Positions 9,052 to 17,133 of a stretch of DNA of 64,000 nt are shown piece after piece; position 1 is the stretch's first letter; each line of letters opens with the position of its first letter. The notes beneath the pieces were generated by a model, which saw only the letters and a list, made by a program, of their open reading frames with translations, had not been told where the DNA came from and did not search any database. Origin of the DNA: a virus; IMG/VR virus record IMGVR_UViG_3300025030_000038, positions 124,001 to 188,000 of that record, one strand, 5' to 3'. A program made the translations under genes and the position numbers.

Positions 9052-9869
9052 TTGTCTGTAAAGAGTGCCAGGGCAATGGCTGTGATCCCAAGTGTCCTGA
9101 CGTGGCCTGCCCAGCCTGTGAGGGAATGGGTACATTCTCAGGAACTCCGGGGGCACCACCCGTAGGCCCTCCCTGCGAGGCATGCGACGGAACCGGGCGT
9201 GAAAAGTTGCCCGAGGAGGTCTTCTGCAACCGTTGTGGGAAGACCTGTGACAAGGGAGACATCAATCCCAACCTCAATTTTCCTCCCCGACATGACTCCT
9301 ATGGGCTCATTAAGGCCAAGGTGTCTGGGGGATACCACTCTGACTCCCTGTGTGATATGACCACCTATACCTTCTCGATTTGCGAGGGGTGCCTGAAGGA
9401 ACTGTTTGACTCCTTCAAGATTCCTCCTGCCGTATGGGACGACATGACTGGGTCCCAGGAGGTCTACAATCCCAACTGGAAAGAGGATTCCAACCGACGG
9501 CACGAGGAGTCTTTGGCCAGAGAGAGGGCGACCCTCCTTCCCCTTCTGCCAGAAACGGTACCAGATGTATGGGAAGTGGAAGCTAACCCACGGGGGGGTC
9601 TCTGTGACTACTACTTGAAGGGAGATCCAGGCGGGCTCCATGCGTCCTTGAGTATTGTCTGTGACTCTTTGCTGGTGTCTGTGTCCAGGGACATGGTCAA
9701 CGATGATGACCAGCCCATCACCATGGAGGAGGCAGAAATGGCCCGTCAGGTCTTTGCTCCATGGGCAGTGCTGGACTCAAAACTAGCCAATGTCAGGTTA
9801 ATGCTGTGCAGGGGGGTGGCAGAAGGCCAGTTGGCCCTTGTGGGCTTTGAAAAGCCTCTAGGAGTGTAA
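9048..9869 (+). CDS. protein with DnaJ-type Cys-rich zinc domain but no J domain
   Basis: 273 aa. The first 70 residues hold repeats typical of the DnaJ central zinc domain (CKECQGNGCD, CPACEGMGTF, CEACDGTGRE, CNRCGKTCD). In DnaJ these bind two zinc ions and unfolded substrate. The J domain (HPD) is absent, so it cannot stimulate DnaK in the usual way. The remainder is acidic and unrecognised. It could hold client proteins or simply use the fold structurally. Confidence 0.7.
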   Translation: MIVCKECQGNGCDPKCPDVACPACEGMGTFSGTPGAPPVGPPCEACDGTGREKLPEEVFCNRCGKTCDKGDINPNLNFPPRHDSYGLIKAKVSGGYHSDSLCDMTTYTFSICEGCLKELFDSFKIPPAVWDDMTGSQEVYNPNWKEDSNRRHEESLARERATLLPLLPETVPDVWEVEANPRGGLCDYYLKGDPGGLHASLSIVCDSLLVSVSRDMVNDDDQPITMEEAEMARQVFAPWAVLDSKLANVRLMLCRGVAEGQLALVGFEKPLGV

Positions 9870-9879
9870 CGCCGGGACC

Positions 9880-10770
9880 ATGAGCCGCAAGAAAATTGCT
9901 TTCGTTAGGGCATCTCCCAAAACACGTGGGTTCCCATACCTGCCCGACAAGACTCCAGGGCGTGGGAGGATTCCATACTACAATACAGACCAGAAGGATC
10001 CCGCATACATCCCCTTTGTGGATGTCTGCTGGTGGAGTGACAACTGTGCAGACGCTGCCCAAGGGCTTAGACGGCTAGGATATGAGGTTTGTGCCTTTGA
10101 CTTTGACAGCGATAGGCTACCTGAGCTGCCTCTCTCCAAGCACACAATCGTGAAGGCAGATATTCGCACTACCCGAAAAGCCCTTGACCTTCTGGGGGTC
10201 CGGCAGCCCAAGAACGTGGACCTTCCATGGAGCCTACGCAAGTACCGGCACCGTAAGGTTTGGTCTTCTACTCTTGGGGATGTCCGAAAGGAAGTTGAGG
10301 AAACCAAGACGTCACTGTTCATCAAACCCCTCCGGTGGCAGAAGGCATTCAATGGCCATGTTGTATATTGGGACCCCAACAAGTACAACCCGAGAAATGG
10401 CACCTGGGGTGGGCTATCTTATGATCACGAAACAACCGGGTTCCCCCCTGACTTTCCGGTGATGGTTTCGGATGTGGTCGATATCTCCACATCCCCTGAG
10501 CACCGAATCTACGTGGTCAAGAAGAAGATCCTGCCCACGAGTCTGGGTGGGTGTAGGGGGTTCACTCAAGCCCGTCGGGTAGCCGAGCAGATGGTCCGGG
10601 ACTTCAAAAACCAACCCATCTCCTACGGGTTGGACATCGCCCAAATAGAGGACGGACCCTATGCCCTCGTAGAGGTCAACGACGGCTTCTCGGTAGGCAA
10701 CTACAACCTGTCCTTTACCCGTTACGCCCAAGTTATTGAGGCCCGATGGCGCGAGATGGTGTCAAGCTAG
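9880..10770 (+). CDS. second ATP-grasp (R2K-like) protein
   Basis: 296 aa, ATG after a 10-nt gap. ATP-grasp-like features: an N-terminal Rossmann-like half (CADAAQGLRRLGYEVCAFDFD), a central Lys strand (SLFIKPLRWQKAFNG, about 145-159), EHRIYVVKKKIL (about 207-218) and the C-terminal metal strand YALVEVNDGFSVGNY (about 267-281), matching the E-x-N-D-G signature of the protein at 1500-2333. Probably a carboxylate-amine ligase of unknown substrate. Confidence 0.65.
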   Translation: MSRKKIAFVRASPKTRGFPYLPDKTPGRGRIPYYNTDQKDPAYIPFVDVCWWSDNCADAAQGLRRLGYEVCAFDFDSDRLPELPLSKHTIVKADIRTTRKALDLLGVRQPKNVDLPWSLRKYRHRKVWSSTLGDVRKEVEETKTSLFIKPLRWQKAFNGHVVYWDPNKYNPRNGTWGGLSYDHETTGFPPDFPVMVSDVVDISTSPEHRIYVVKKKILPTSLGGCRGFTQARRVAEQMVRDFKNQPISYGLDIAQIEDGPYALVEVNDGFSVGNYNLSFTRYAQVIEARWREMVSS

Positions 10771-10799
10771 ACCAACTTTAAGGCGTAACCAGTATAATC

Positions 10800-13700
10800 A
10801 TGAATGCTACATGGTCCAAACTGAGAGATGGCTCCAGGGGGGTCAAGGTTGTAGGCACGCGCGAGCAACTTGACAGCCTGAAGAACACCTTGGATGCTGG
10901 TGGGCCCTTTGATATAGTGGTGGTAACCAACCCACCTAGTGAGGCCAGCACTGAGCAACTGGGTCCTGTTGAGGACTTTGCCTTCTCTGGTGACACTGGT
11001 TTTCTTCTGTGCCACGTGCTCAAGAGGGCCGATGATTCCAAAGCTCCGGCCACAGTGAAGACTTTGCCATCATTGGCAGAGTTGCTGGCCAATCACGGGC
11101 CACTATTCATCCAGCCATTATTCATCCAGGATGTCCTAGCGGTGGATACCATCATCTTCTCAGTTACCAGGGACCCGGCGGACATTTTCAAGGTGGACTT
11201 CGTAGCTCTCAGGGCATGGTTGGGGAATCAGATCAGTAGATTTGACGATGGCTCTTGGGCACAATCCGATGAGGCCACACTAACCAAATTGCTCAAAGGG
11301 GTTTTCCCGGGAGGTATTCCGCAATCCATCACCGATTTCAGGGCGGTCGAATCCGATAAGACCTTCCGGAACTGGGAAGCTTACCTAACACAAAACAGGC
11401 TCCTCCTGTTCCCCCGGCAGATGTCCCATGCCGAGGTGAAAGCGGAGATTGAGGCATGGGGAACATGGAAGCAGTCTCAAACCCCGTCTCAGACTCTAAC
11501 GAATCAACAGGCTGCTGCTCTGGTGGGATTTGAACCTCCACGACAGAACTTATTGTCTTCTACGGGGGCCATGGGAATTTCTGAGTGGGGTAGTGTCAGG
11601 GTCACTGATAACTTGGAGTCCCTAGCCAAGGAGTGGGCTGCCCTCAAAGAGAAATCAGCTAATATCAAAAAGTCCCTGTGGGGGTTCTATCGGGATCATT
11701 CGGACATCCTTAATGCCTCAAAGAATTCAGCGGAGATCCTTCAATGGTCGACCAACTGGGTTGGTCATCTTATCAAGAGCCAGGGCGATGCCGGGAAAGC
11801 CATTCAAAAGGTGGGGGCCGATTTGGAAGTGACCCACGATCTGATTACCCGCACTGAAACCTATGTTGCCAAGGAACGGGTCAAGGTGCTCGGTCCGGTA
11901 AAAGAAGACACCTTAACATCTATGGGCAACTACTGGTCAACCGTATGTGGGACGGAGATGGGCCAATGGCTCTCCGGCCTCATCAAGGAGACCACCCCGT
12001 TTCTCGGAACCCCCAAGGATATGGGAGCCCACTACCATGTTCCTGCGGACGCTATTGCCCGCACTGAAGCTTTCATTGCGCGGTCCAAGGAGGAGGCACT
12101 GCCAAGGGTTACCCACATGAGCCCACCTTCCCACAGGCCGCATGTAGAGGCATACATCCAACGGGAACAGAAAAAGCACCCATACCTTAATTCTGATTGG
12201 ATGCGGGAATGGTTCGACTGGCTAATCAAAGGGGAGGCGGAAATCATAAAAGACGGCCAGGGTGGCTTCTATGTACGCGGAAGACCAGGGCGACATTTTG
12301 CCTTGTCTGAGGATGATAATGGGGAGGAGATCCAGGATATTGTCCGCCTCGAAAGGGGAAAGGGGGTAACTAATACACCCATGAGCCCTACCGATACAAT
12401 TGAAGCATTTGCCCAAGAGATTTCCACCGCGGATGCCTTGGTGACCAAAGGGGACCCGCCTCCACTGAGCCACTACTTGGAGCTGATCCAGGATTACATT
12501 GCCACTCCTGCATGGGCAACTTGGACGGAGCTTTCCAAGAATATCCCCAAACATCGGTCCCTAAGGCTGGACACGGTTTGTGCAGAAGAGCGAACTAAGG
12601 CCAGAGTTGCAAAAGATCAAGACCGTGGCCAAGTCCCTCCTGAGGAGACTATTAGGAATTTGGCTAAGGAGATTGCCAAATTCCGTGGGGACAAAAATGA
12701 CGCCTACTATGCTACGGAAATTGAGTGGGACCTCAGTGCCAGAACTTGGCAGTCCTGGGCAGGGACCGCCTCGGATCTTCCGGCAGACCTTCTGACTCGA
12801 ATTGACAGCTTCACTCGTCTACCCTCAGCCCGCGCACATTATATCCGCACAAGCCCGGTTGACAATCTACGGGACCGGATGCTGGCCAAAGGGCATGCCT
12901 TTCGGGCACGAAAGGCTCCTTCCGATGCAAACATTTGGGAATATCAGGTTTGGTCCCCCAAATCTGGCCATGCCCAAACCCAGTGGCTCCGTAACCCCAG
13001 CACTCTCGGCATCAATGAGGTTACTGACTGGGTGCAGGCCCAGCTCCCCTACACTGGGCTGGCCAACTCCCAAGAAGACCTAAAAACCCTGTTGTATGAG
13101 GCACGTAGGTGGTATGCTGGTGGCAAATGGGCTGTTAAGGCCTCCCAGGACTCCATAATGAGCCTGCCCGACATCCTCCGTGAACATCAAGTTGTTATTC
13201 GAGCTGACAAAAACGAAAATGATGTTTCACTGATAGGTCTGTGGGAACCACATACCGGAGTGTGGGTACTCCCGCCGAAGAGGGCCACCTACCTTATACC
13301 CCTGAAGGAATGTCTCCACGCTCAATATGGCGTGGAGTGGATCCCCAGTAATCTGAAACATTTGGATAAGGAGTTGGATAAGGCAATTGAAGACCTGGAG
13401 ATCCGCCAAGGCCTCAAAATGACGGTTACCGGTTTCTTGGCCGAGAATGACCTGATTGTTGAGGCGGTCAAAACCGATACGGGAGATGTCTGGTATGGAC
13501 TGTGGGACCTGGAAACAGAGAAGTACAGTGTGGATCCCTGTAGCCTTCCCAGATTGAAGGATCGGATCCAGCATCTTTGTGGGGAATTCAAATGGTCTGA
13601 CATCTCTGACGAAGGTCTGACCAATGAAGACCAGCTATCCGATGAAATAGAGTTTGCAGAAACCAAGCTGAAGAAAGCCATCCAACAGGCTCAAGTGTAC

Positions 13701-14354
13701 ATGGGGACCGCCAACCCCTCCTGTGAGCCTGCCACAGGGATTGCCCAACAAGTAGCCAAAAAGACCAAAACTCAACGGGTCATGGCGACGGCCAAGACTG
13801 AAGCCGGTAGGGCAGCTAACAGGGTGGCAGCAAGGCAGCTCGCCAAGGCGGTCAGAGACCCGCTACTGGAGTTCCTGACACAGGTCCTGGGGGCCAATAA
13901 GCGCAAGGCGATGGCCTTCCTGGCCAGCCCCTCCGGACTCGCAATCACCAAGCTCCTGCTGGGTACAGGACTGGGCATGCTTCCCATGTCCCAATATCAG
14001 GACACTGGGGACGCCTTCCTGCCTGCCAACAAACTGGCCCTCATTGCCTCCGTGATGCGTGACGATGGCATGGCCGACCTTGGAGACAACGCCCTGGACC
14101 TGATCACCAGCCCCCTGTTCAAGCGTGCAGGTGTCCTGTTGGCCACCATCAATGCTATGGCCGATGAGCCCGCTGTCGGGGGTGAGAAGGCAGTTGAGAA
14201 GGCAGTTGAGAAGATTAGGGTAAGTGTGGCTTCCGAGGATGCCCCAGCCAAGAAGACCAAGCGGGTTCGAGTCAAGGTCGAGCCTAAGGTTGAGGAACCC
14301 GAGCTGGAATTCGACGAGATTGAAGTGGAACTAGGGGAAATGCAGGCATCCTAG
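10800..14354 (+). CDS. giant modular protein B
   Basis: 1184 aa. ATG 10800; no clear RBS, and TATAAT (10793-10798) lies immediately upstream, which is probably coincidence. It carries ESLA-type modules near residues 270, 370, 532 and 616 (DNLESLAKEW, DTLTSMGNYW, DTIEAFAQEI, ETIRNLAKEI) and three beta-alpha repeats around Y-x-L-W between about 690 and 960 (YQVWSPKSG, GLWEPHTGVW, YGLWDLETEK). The C-terminal domain from about 995 matches proteins A and C (RQLAKAVRDPLLEFL, FLASPSGLAITKL). A tandem VEKAVEKAVEKI run near the end is encoded by a short DNA repeat. Function unknown. Confidence 0.85.
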   Translation: MNATWSKLRDGSRGVKVVGTREQLDSLKNTLDAGGPFDIVVVTNPPSEASTEQLGPVEDFAFSGDTGFLLCHVLKRADDSKAPATVKTLPSLAELLANHGPLFIQPLFIQDVLAVDTIIFSVTRDPADIFKVDFVALRAWLGNQISRFDDGSWAQSDEATLTKLLKGVFPGGIPQSITDFRAVESDKTFRNWEAYLTQNRLLLFPRQMSHAEVKAEIEAWGTWKQSQTPSQTLTNQQAAALVGFEPPRQNLLSSTGAMGISEWGSVRVTDNLESLAKEWAALKEKSANIKKSLWGFYRDHSDILNASKNSAEILQWSTNWVGHLIKSQGDAGKAIQKVGADLEVTHDLITRTETYVAKERVKVLGPVKEDTLTSMGNYWSTVCGTEMGQWLSGLIKETTPFLGTPKDMGAHYHVPADAIARTEAFIARSKEEALPRVTHMSPPSHRPHVEAYIQREQKKHPYLNSDWMREWFDWLIKGEAEIIKDGQGGFYVRGRPGRHFALSEDDNGEEIQDIVRLERGKGVTNTPMSPTDTIEAFAQEISTADALVTKGDPPPLSHYLELIQDYIATPAWATWTELSKNIPKHRSLRLDTVCAEERTKARVAKDQDRGQVPPEETIRNLAKEIAKFRGDKNDAYYATEIEWDLSARTWQSWAGTASDLPADLLTRIDSFTRLPSARAHYIRTSPVDNLRDRMLAKGHAFRARKAPSDANIWEYQVWSPKSGHAQTQWLRNPSTLGINEVTDWVQAQLPYTGLANSQEDLKTLLYEARRWYAGGKWAVKASQDSIMSLPDILREHQVVIRADKNENDVSLIGLWEPHTGVWVLPPKRATYLIPLKECLHAQYGVEWIPSNLKHLDKELDKAIEDLEIRQGLKMTVTGFLAENDLIVEAVKTDTGDVWYGLWDLETEKYSVDPCSLPRLKDRIQHLCGEFKWSDISDEGLTNEDQLSDEIEFAETKLKKAIQQAQVYMGTANPSCEPATGIAQQVAKKTKTQRVMATAKTEAGRAANRVAARQLAKAVRDPLLEFLTQVLGANKRKAMAFLASPSGLAITKLLLGTGLGMLPMSQYQDTGDAFLPANKLALIASVMRDDGMADLGDNALDLITSPLFKRAGVLLATINAMADEPAVGGEKAVEKAVEKIRVSVASEDAPAKKTKRVRVKVEPKVEEPELEFDEIEVELGEMQAS

Positions 14355-14362
14355 GATTTCCC

Positions 14363-14389
14363 TAAAAAGTTGTCTTCTCGTGCCGATAG
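14363..14389 (+). promoter_or_regulatory. sigma-28 type promoter 1
   Basis: -35 TAAAAAGT (14363-14370), 11-nt spacer, -10 GCCGATAG (14382-14389), with a conserved upstream extension GGATTTCCC. It matches the FliA/SigD consensus TAAAGTTT-N11-GCCGATAA. It sits just after giant gene B and drives the gene at 14425 and, probably, the RNA ligase. Confidence 0.85.
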
Positions 14390-14424
14390 GGGGTGTAAGG
14401 ATCATCACCCAAGGACCACGGCAC

Positions 14425-14829
14425 ATGCGAAGCTATGAACCGATCTTGACCCCAGCCCAGGCCATCTCCCTTACCGAGAAGGAAGAGGAGACCCTCGCCA
14501 GTGAAATCCAGACCATCAACATGACCCTGCGCAAGCGGTTCAACGGCATGGATCCGGTGGACGTCACGTTTACGTCCCATTCCTACCGGGTGCGGGACCA
14601 TCTGGAAAACTGGATCACAAGTTCGGGCCACTGGGCCATCACCAAAATGGTGTATGACCACATGGAACCCAACATGACCCGTGAGCCCACGGACATGGTT
14701 CTGGGCCAGGGAGTTGGCGGCCCCTACCGGCAAGGGCCTCCGGGACCCCGGGATGGGGCCGCCCCCCACGCTCGTGTCACCCTCACGGCCCTCAACCCCG
14801 TGGACGTGGTGGGCTGTGGGATGGGCTGA
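14425..14829 (+). CDS. hypothetical protein, first gene of a sigma-28 unit
   Basis: 134 aa. ATG 14425 is chosen because the upstream in-frame GTG (14380) lies inside the promoter; AAGGA at 14411 fits as RBS. The N-terminal half is helical, charged and Thr-rich (LTEKEEETLASEIQTINMTL); the C-terminal third is Gly/Pro-rich. Not recognised. Confidence 0.65.
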   Translation: MRSYEPILTPAQAISLTEKEEETLASEIQTINMTLRKRFNGMDPVDVTFTSHSYRVRDHLENWITSSGHWAITKMVYDHMEPNMTREPTDMVLGQGVGGPYRQGPPGPRDGAAPHARVTLTALNPVDVVGCGMG

Positions 14830-14844
14830 AACCAGGAGAAACCA

Positions 14845-15720
14845 ATGTCATACATGCATTTGACCAATCTATACCGACCCGAGGGTCAGACCATCCTGCT
14901 GTTCCGCGAGTGCTATTCCATGGAAAAAATCCATGGAACTTCAGCACATATCTCGTGGAAGGAAGGGAAGCTCCACTTCTCGTCAGGTGGGGAGTCCCAC
15001 AACAAGTTCGTTTCCCTGTTCGAGGAGGTGGCTCTGGTGGCAGCCTTCGAGGCCATGGGGCATCCGGAGGTGGTTGTGTTTGGGGAAGCCTACGGGGGCA
15101 ACCAACAGGGACAATCGTGGCGCTATGGGCCGAACTCCAAGTTCATTGCCTTTGAGGTCAAGGTAGGTGACAGCTGGTTGTCGGTCCCCTCCGCGGATGA
15201 TGTGGCCAAGAAGCTGAGCCTGGAGTTCGTCCACTATGTGAAGATCTCCACAGACCTAGCTGCCATCGATGCAGAGAGGGACGCACCCTCCGAGCAGGCC
15301 CGGCGCAACGGAGTCGTTGGTGACCAGCCTCGGGAGGGAGTAGTGCTGCGCCCGCTGGTTGAGGTGACCCTGAACGATGGCGAGCGGGTAATGGCCAAGC
15401 ACAAGCGAGATGCCGAGCGGGAAACCACCAAAATCCGTAAGGTTGTGGACCCTTCCCAGCTTGAGGTCCTGACCAAGGCCACCGAGATCGCCGAGGAATG
15501 GGTCACCCCCACCCGTCTTCAGCATGTCCTGGACAAGCTCCCACAGGGTATTGGGATCGAGAAGACTGGGGATGTGATCGCGGCCATGATCGAGGATGTC
15601 ATCCGGGAGGCCAAGGGGGAGATTGTGGACAGCAAAGAAGCCCGCAAGGCCATTGGCCAGAAATCAGCCCAGCTTTTCAAGGCTCTGTGCAAGGAATCTC
15701 TAGAAAAGTTCCGAGCTTAG
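14845..15720 (+). CDS. RNA ligase, Rnl2-like
   Basis: 291 aa with a good RBS (CCAGGAG). Nucleotidyltransferase motifs are in order: motif I MEKIHGTSAH with adenylated Lys28, motif III/IIIa VVVFGEAYGG and SKFIAFEVKV, motif IV REGVVLRP, and motif V-like MAKHKRD. The C-terminal third is helical, as in Rnl2-family ligases. These enzymes seal 3'-OH/5'-PO4 nicks in RNA; phages use them to repair tRNAs cut by host anticodon nucleases. The tRNA-like element at 47.8 kb is one conceivable substrate (inference). Confidence 0.9.
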   Translation: MSYMHLTNLYRPEGQTILLFRECYSMEKIHGTSAHISWKEGKLHFSSGGESHNKFVSLFEEVALVAAFEAMGHPEVVVFGEAYGGNQQGQSWRYGPNSKFIAFEVKVGDSWLSVPSADDVAKKLSLEFVHYVKISTDLAAIDAERDAPSEQARRNGVVGDQPREGVVLRPLVEVTLNDGERVMAKHKRDAERETTKIRKVVDPSQLEVLTKATEIAEEWVTPTRLQHVLDKLPQGIGIEKTGDVIAAMIEDVIREAKGEIVDSKEARKAIGQKSAQLFKALCKESLEKFRA

Positions 15721-15733
15721 GTGTAAGTAGAGC

Positions 15734-15976
15734 ATGAAAGCTCAAGTTACACTGCCCGTTACAGCCACTCGAATCCAAGGATCCTCACGGTATTCCATCC
15801 GCCTAGGTGGCCTCAAGGTTGCTGAGGTATCCAGGGATCCGGATACAGGCTGGTTCTGGGACTATTCCTTCTACAGAAGCCGATGCATTGCCTGGGAAGA
15901 AGAGCAAATGGGTTCCTTGGTGGACGCCATCCATGTGGCCATGGGGTCCACATCGGTGCAACGGAACGACTGGTAA
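15734..15976 (+). CDS. hypothetical small protein
   Basis: 80 aa, 13 nt after the RNA ligase. A beta-rich single domain (RYSIRLGGLKVAEVSRDP) ending in helical text; it resembles in style the protein at 818-1126. No family recognised. Confidence 0.55.
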   Translation: MKAQVTLPVTATRIQGSSRYSIRLGGLKVAEVSRDPDTGWFWDYSFYRSRCIAWEEEQMGSLVDAIHVAMGSTSVQRNDW

Positions 15977-15992
15977 GCCTTGGGGGAATGCC

Positions 15993-16241
15993 ATGACTGA
16001 GCAACACATTTTCCTGGCAGCCATATTCCTGAGTCTTGTCGTGGTTTTGATCCCCTGGCAGGTGTCAAATCACATCTCCAAGCGACTGATCCAACAGGAA
16101 ACAGAGCACCTGGACCAGTGGGGTGCCACCTGGGGCGTGTCCCGATTCCTGGATGAGCCAAACGACAGCTACCGCCACCGGATTCTTGTATACATTCTGT
16201 GGGGTTCCAACCCACCTGACTACACGAAGAGGATATCATGA
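15993..16241 (+). CDS. small single-span membrane protein
   Basis: 82 aa from ATG 15993, with a G-rich RBS (TTGGGGG). Residues about 4-22 are a transmembrane helix (HIFLAAIFLSLVVVLIPW), followed by a charged cytoplasmic domain. Coupled by ATGA to the next gene. Could be a holin-like or envelope peptide, but nothing specific shows this. Confidence 0.6.
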   Translation: MTEQHIFLAAIFLSLVVVLIPWQVSNHISKRLIQQETEHLDQWGATWGVSRFLDEPNDSYRHRILVYILWGSNPPDYTKRIS

Positions 16242-16549
16242 GCTACGAAGGCTATGTCCAATGCATTTGTAAGTCCGGCCACTACGAAGAGCAGCCGGAG
16301 CCTTACGGGGAAGAACTGGCCCCCTGCTGCGTCTGTGAGGCGGATATCGCTTGGGCCAACAGGGTGGACCAGACCAACTGCGACAACTATGGGGAAATCC
16401 CCTTCCGGGTCATCCATGAAAAGTTCCTGGTTTGTTCTGCAATCACGCAGACTTGCAACCTGGGGCACAAACATGTGATCTCCGAGGAGGTGTTTCGGGT
16501 CCCGACCCAGGACGAAACGGACCCCCTTCGGGTCTATTCGGCCGATTGA
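16238..16549 (+). CDS. zinc-binding hypothetical protein
   Basis: 103 aa, ATGA-coupled. Possible metal ligands: CICKSGH, CCVCEAD and CNLGHKH. Acidic overall. The gene ends 3 nt before promoter 2. Function unknown. Confidence 0.6.
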   Translation: MSYEGYVQCICKSGHYEEQPEPYGEELAPCCVCEADIAWANRVDQTNCDNYGEIPFRVIHEKFLVCSAITQTCNLGHKHVISEEVFRVPTQDETDPLRVYSAD

Positions 16550-16551
16550 AC

Positions 16552-16578
16552 TAAAAAGTTGCCTCCCCGTGCCGATAG
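16552..16578 (+). promoter_or_regulatory. sigma-28 type promoter 2
   Basis: -35 TAAAAAGT (16552-16559), 11-nt spacer, -10 GCCGATAG (16571-16578). The predicted leader is only about 10-15 nt and its TAGGAG serves as the RBS for the ATG at 16596. Confidence 0.87.
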
Positions 16579-16595
16579 GGGGTGTAGGAGAGCAC

Positions 16596-17033
16596 ATGAC
16601 GACGTTGCAGGTACTGGTTCGCAAGACCAACGAGGGAGTGACATTCACGCTGATTGGCAAGCGGGGCAAGTCCCTGCGGACCAACACAGATGTGCGTCAG
16701 CGGGCCGTCTCGCTTGCGGAGGCCCGATGGCGGGAGGGTGCCCTGAAGGCCGCCGCGGAGCTGGGCATCGCGGACTCCGGCTACATCACGGACTTGAGCA
16801 AAGGCCGTTACCGTCATCTGTCCAACAGCTGTGGCCATACCCTGGCACTGGAGCCCTGGGGGTTCGCCCGCAAGCGCGAGGATGGCACCATCGGCATGAA
16901 CGACACAGGCTCAACCCCCACGGACTTCCGGGCCCGTGTGCTCCTCGCCTGGGAGGCTCCCCTCACCGAAATTGAGGTGGAGCCCAGGTGCTACAAGTTC
17001 GAGTCCGTCTGGGACATCGAGGCGCCCTCGTGA
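16596..17033 (+). CDS. hypothetical protein
   Basis: 145 aa, first gene after promoter 2, RBS TAGGAG. Basic N terminus (LVRKTNEGVTFTLIGKRGKS), helical middle, aromatic C terminus. No motif recognised. Probably heads the transcript that also carries the 697-aa protein. Confidence 0.65.
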   Translation: MTTLQVLVRKTNEGVTFTLIGKRGKSLRTNTDVRQRAVSLAEARWREGALKAAAELGIADSGYITDLSKGRYRHLSNSCGHTLALEPWGFARKREDGTIGMNDTGSTPTDFRARVLLAWEAPLTEIEVEPRCYKFESVWDIEAPS

Positions 17034-17131
17034 AATTCGGAACCGAGGTACTGGTCATCCGGGCTCACCTCTCTTTTGCCAAACAGGCGGAGAAGATGGT
17101 GCGTGAGCACATCTGGACATGGGCCAAGTAG
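17030..17131 (+). CDS. 33-aa peptide
   Basis: GTG overlaps the previous stop (GTGA) and the frame closes 2 nt before the next ATG. The peptide starts VKFGTEVLVIRAHLSFA and is amphipathic. It may be a genuine coupled mini-gene or simply bridge translation to the 697-aa gene. Confidence 0.35.
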   Translation: MKFGTEVLVIRAHLSFAKQAEKMVREHIWTWAK

Positions 17132-17133
17132 CC

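Noticed and set aside
10770-10799. TATAAT immediately before giant gene B
   Set aside because: It is only 1 nt from the ATG with no matching -35, so a transcript would start inside the gene.
11525-11545. Reverse-strand T-loop-like string (GGTTCAAATCC)
   Set aside because: Inside giant gene B; the T stem mismatches and no acceptor or D arm can be built around it.
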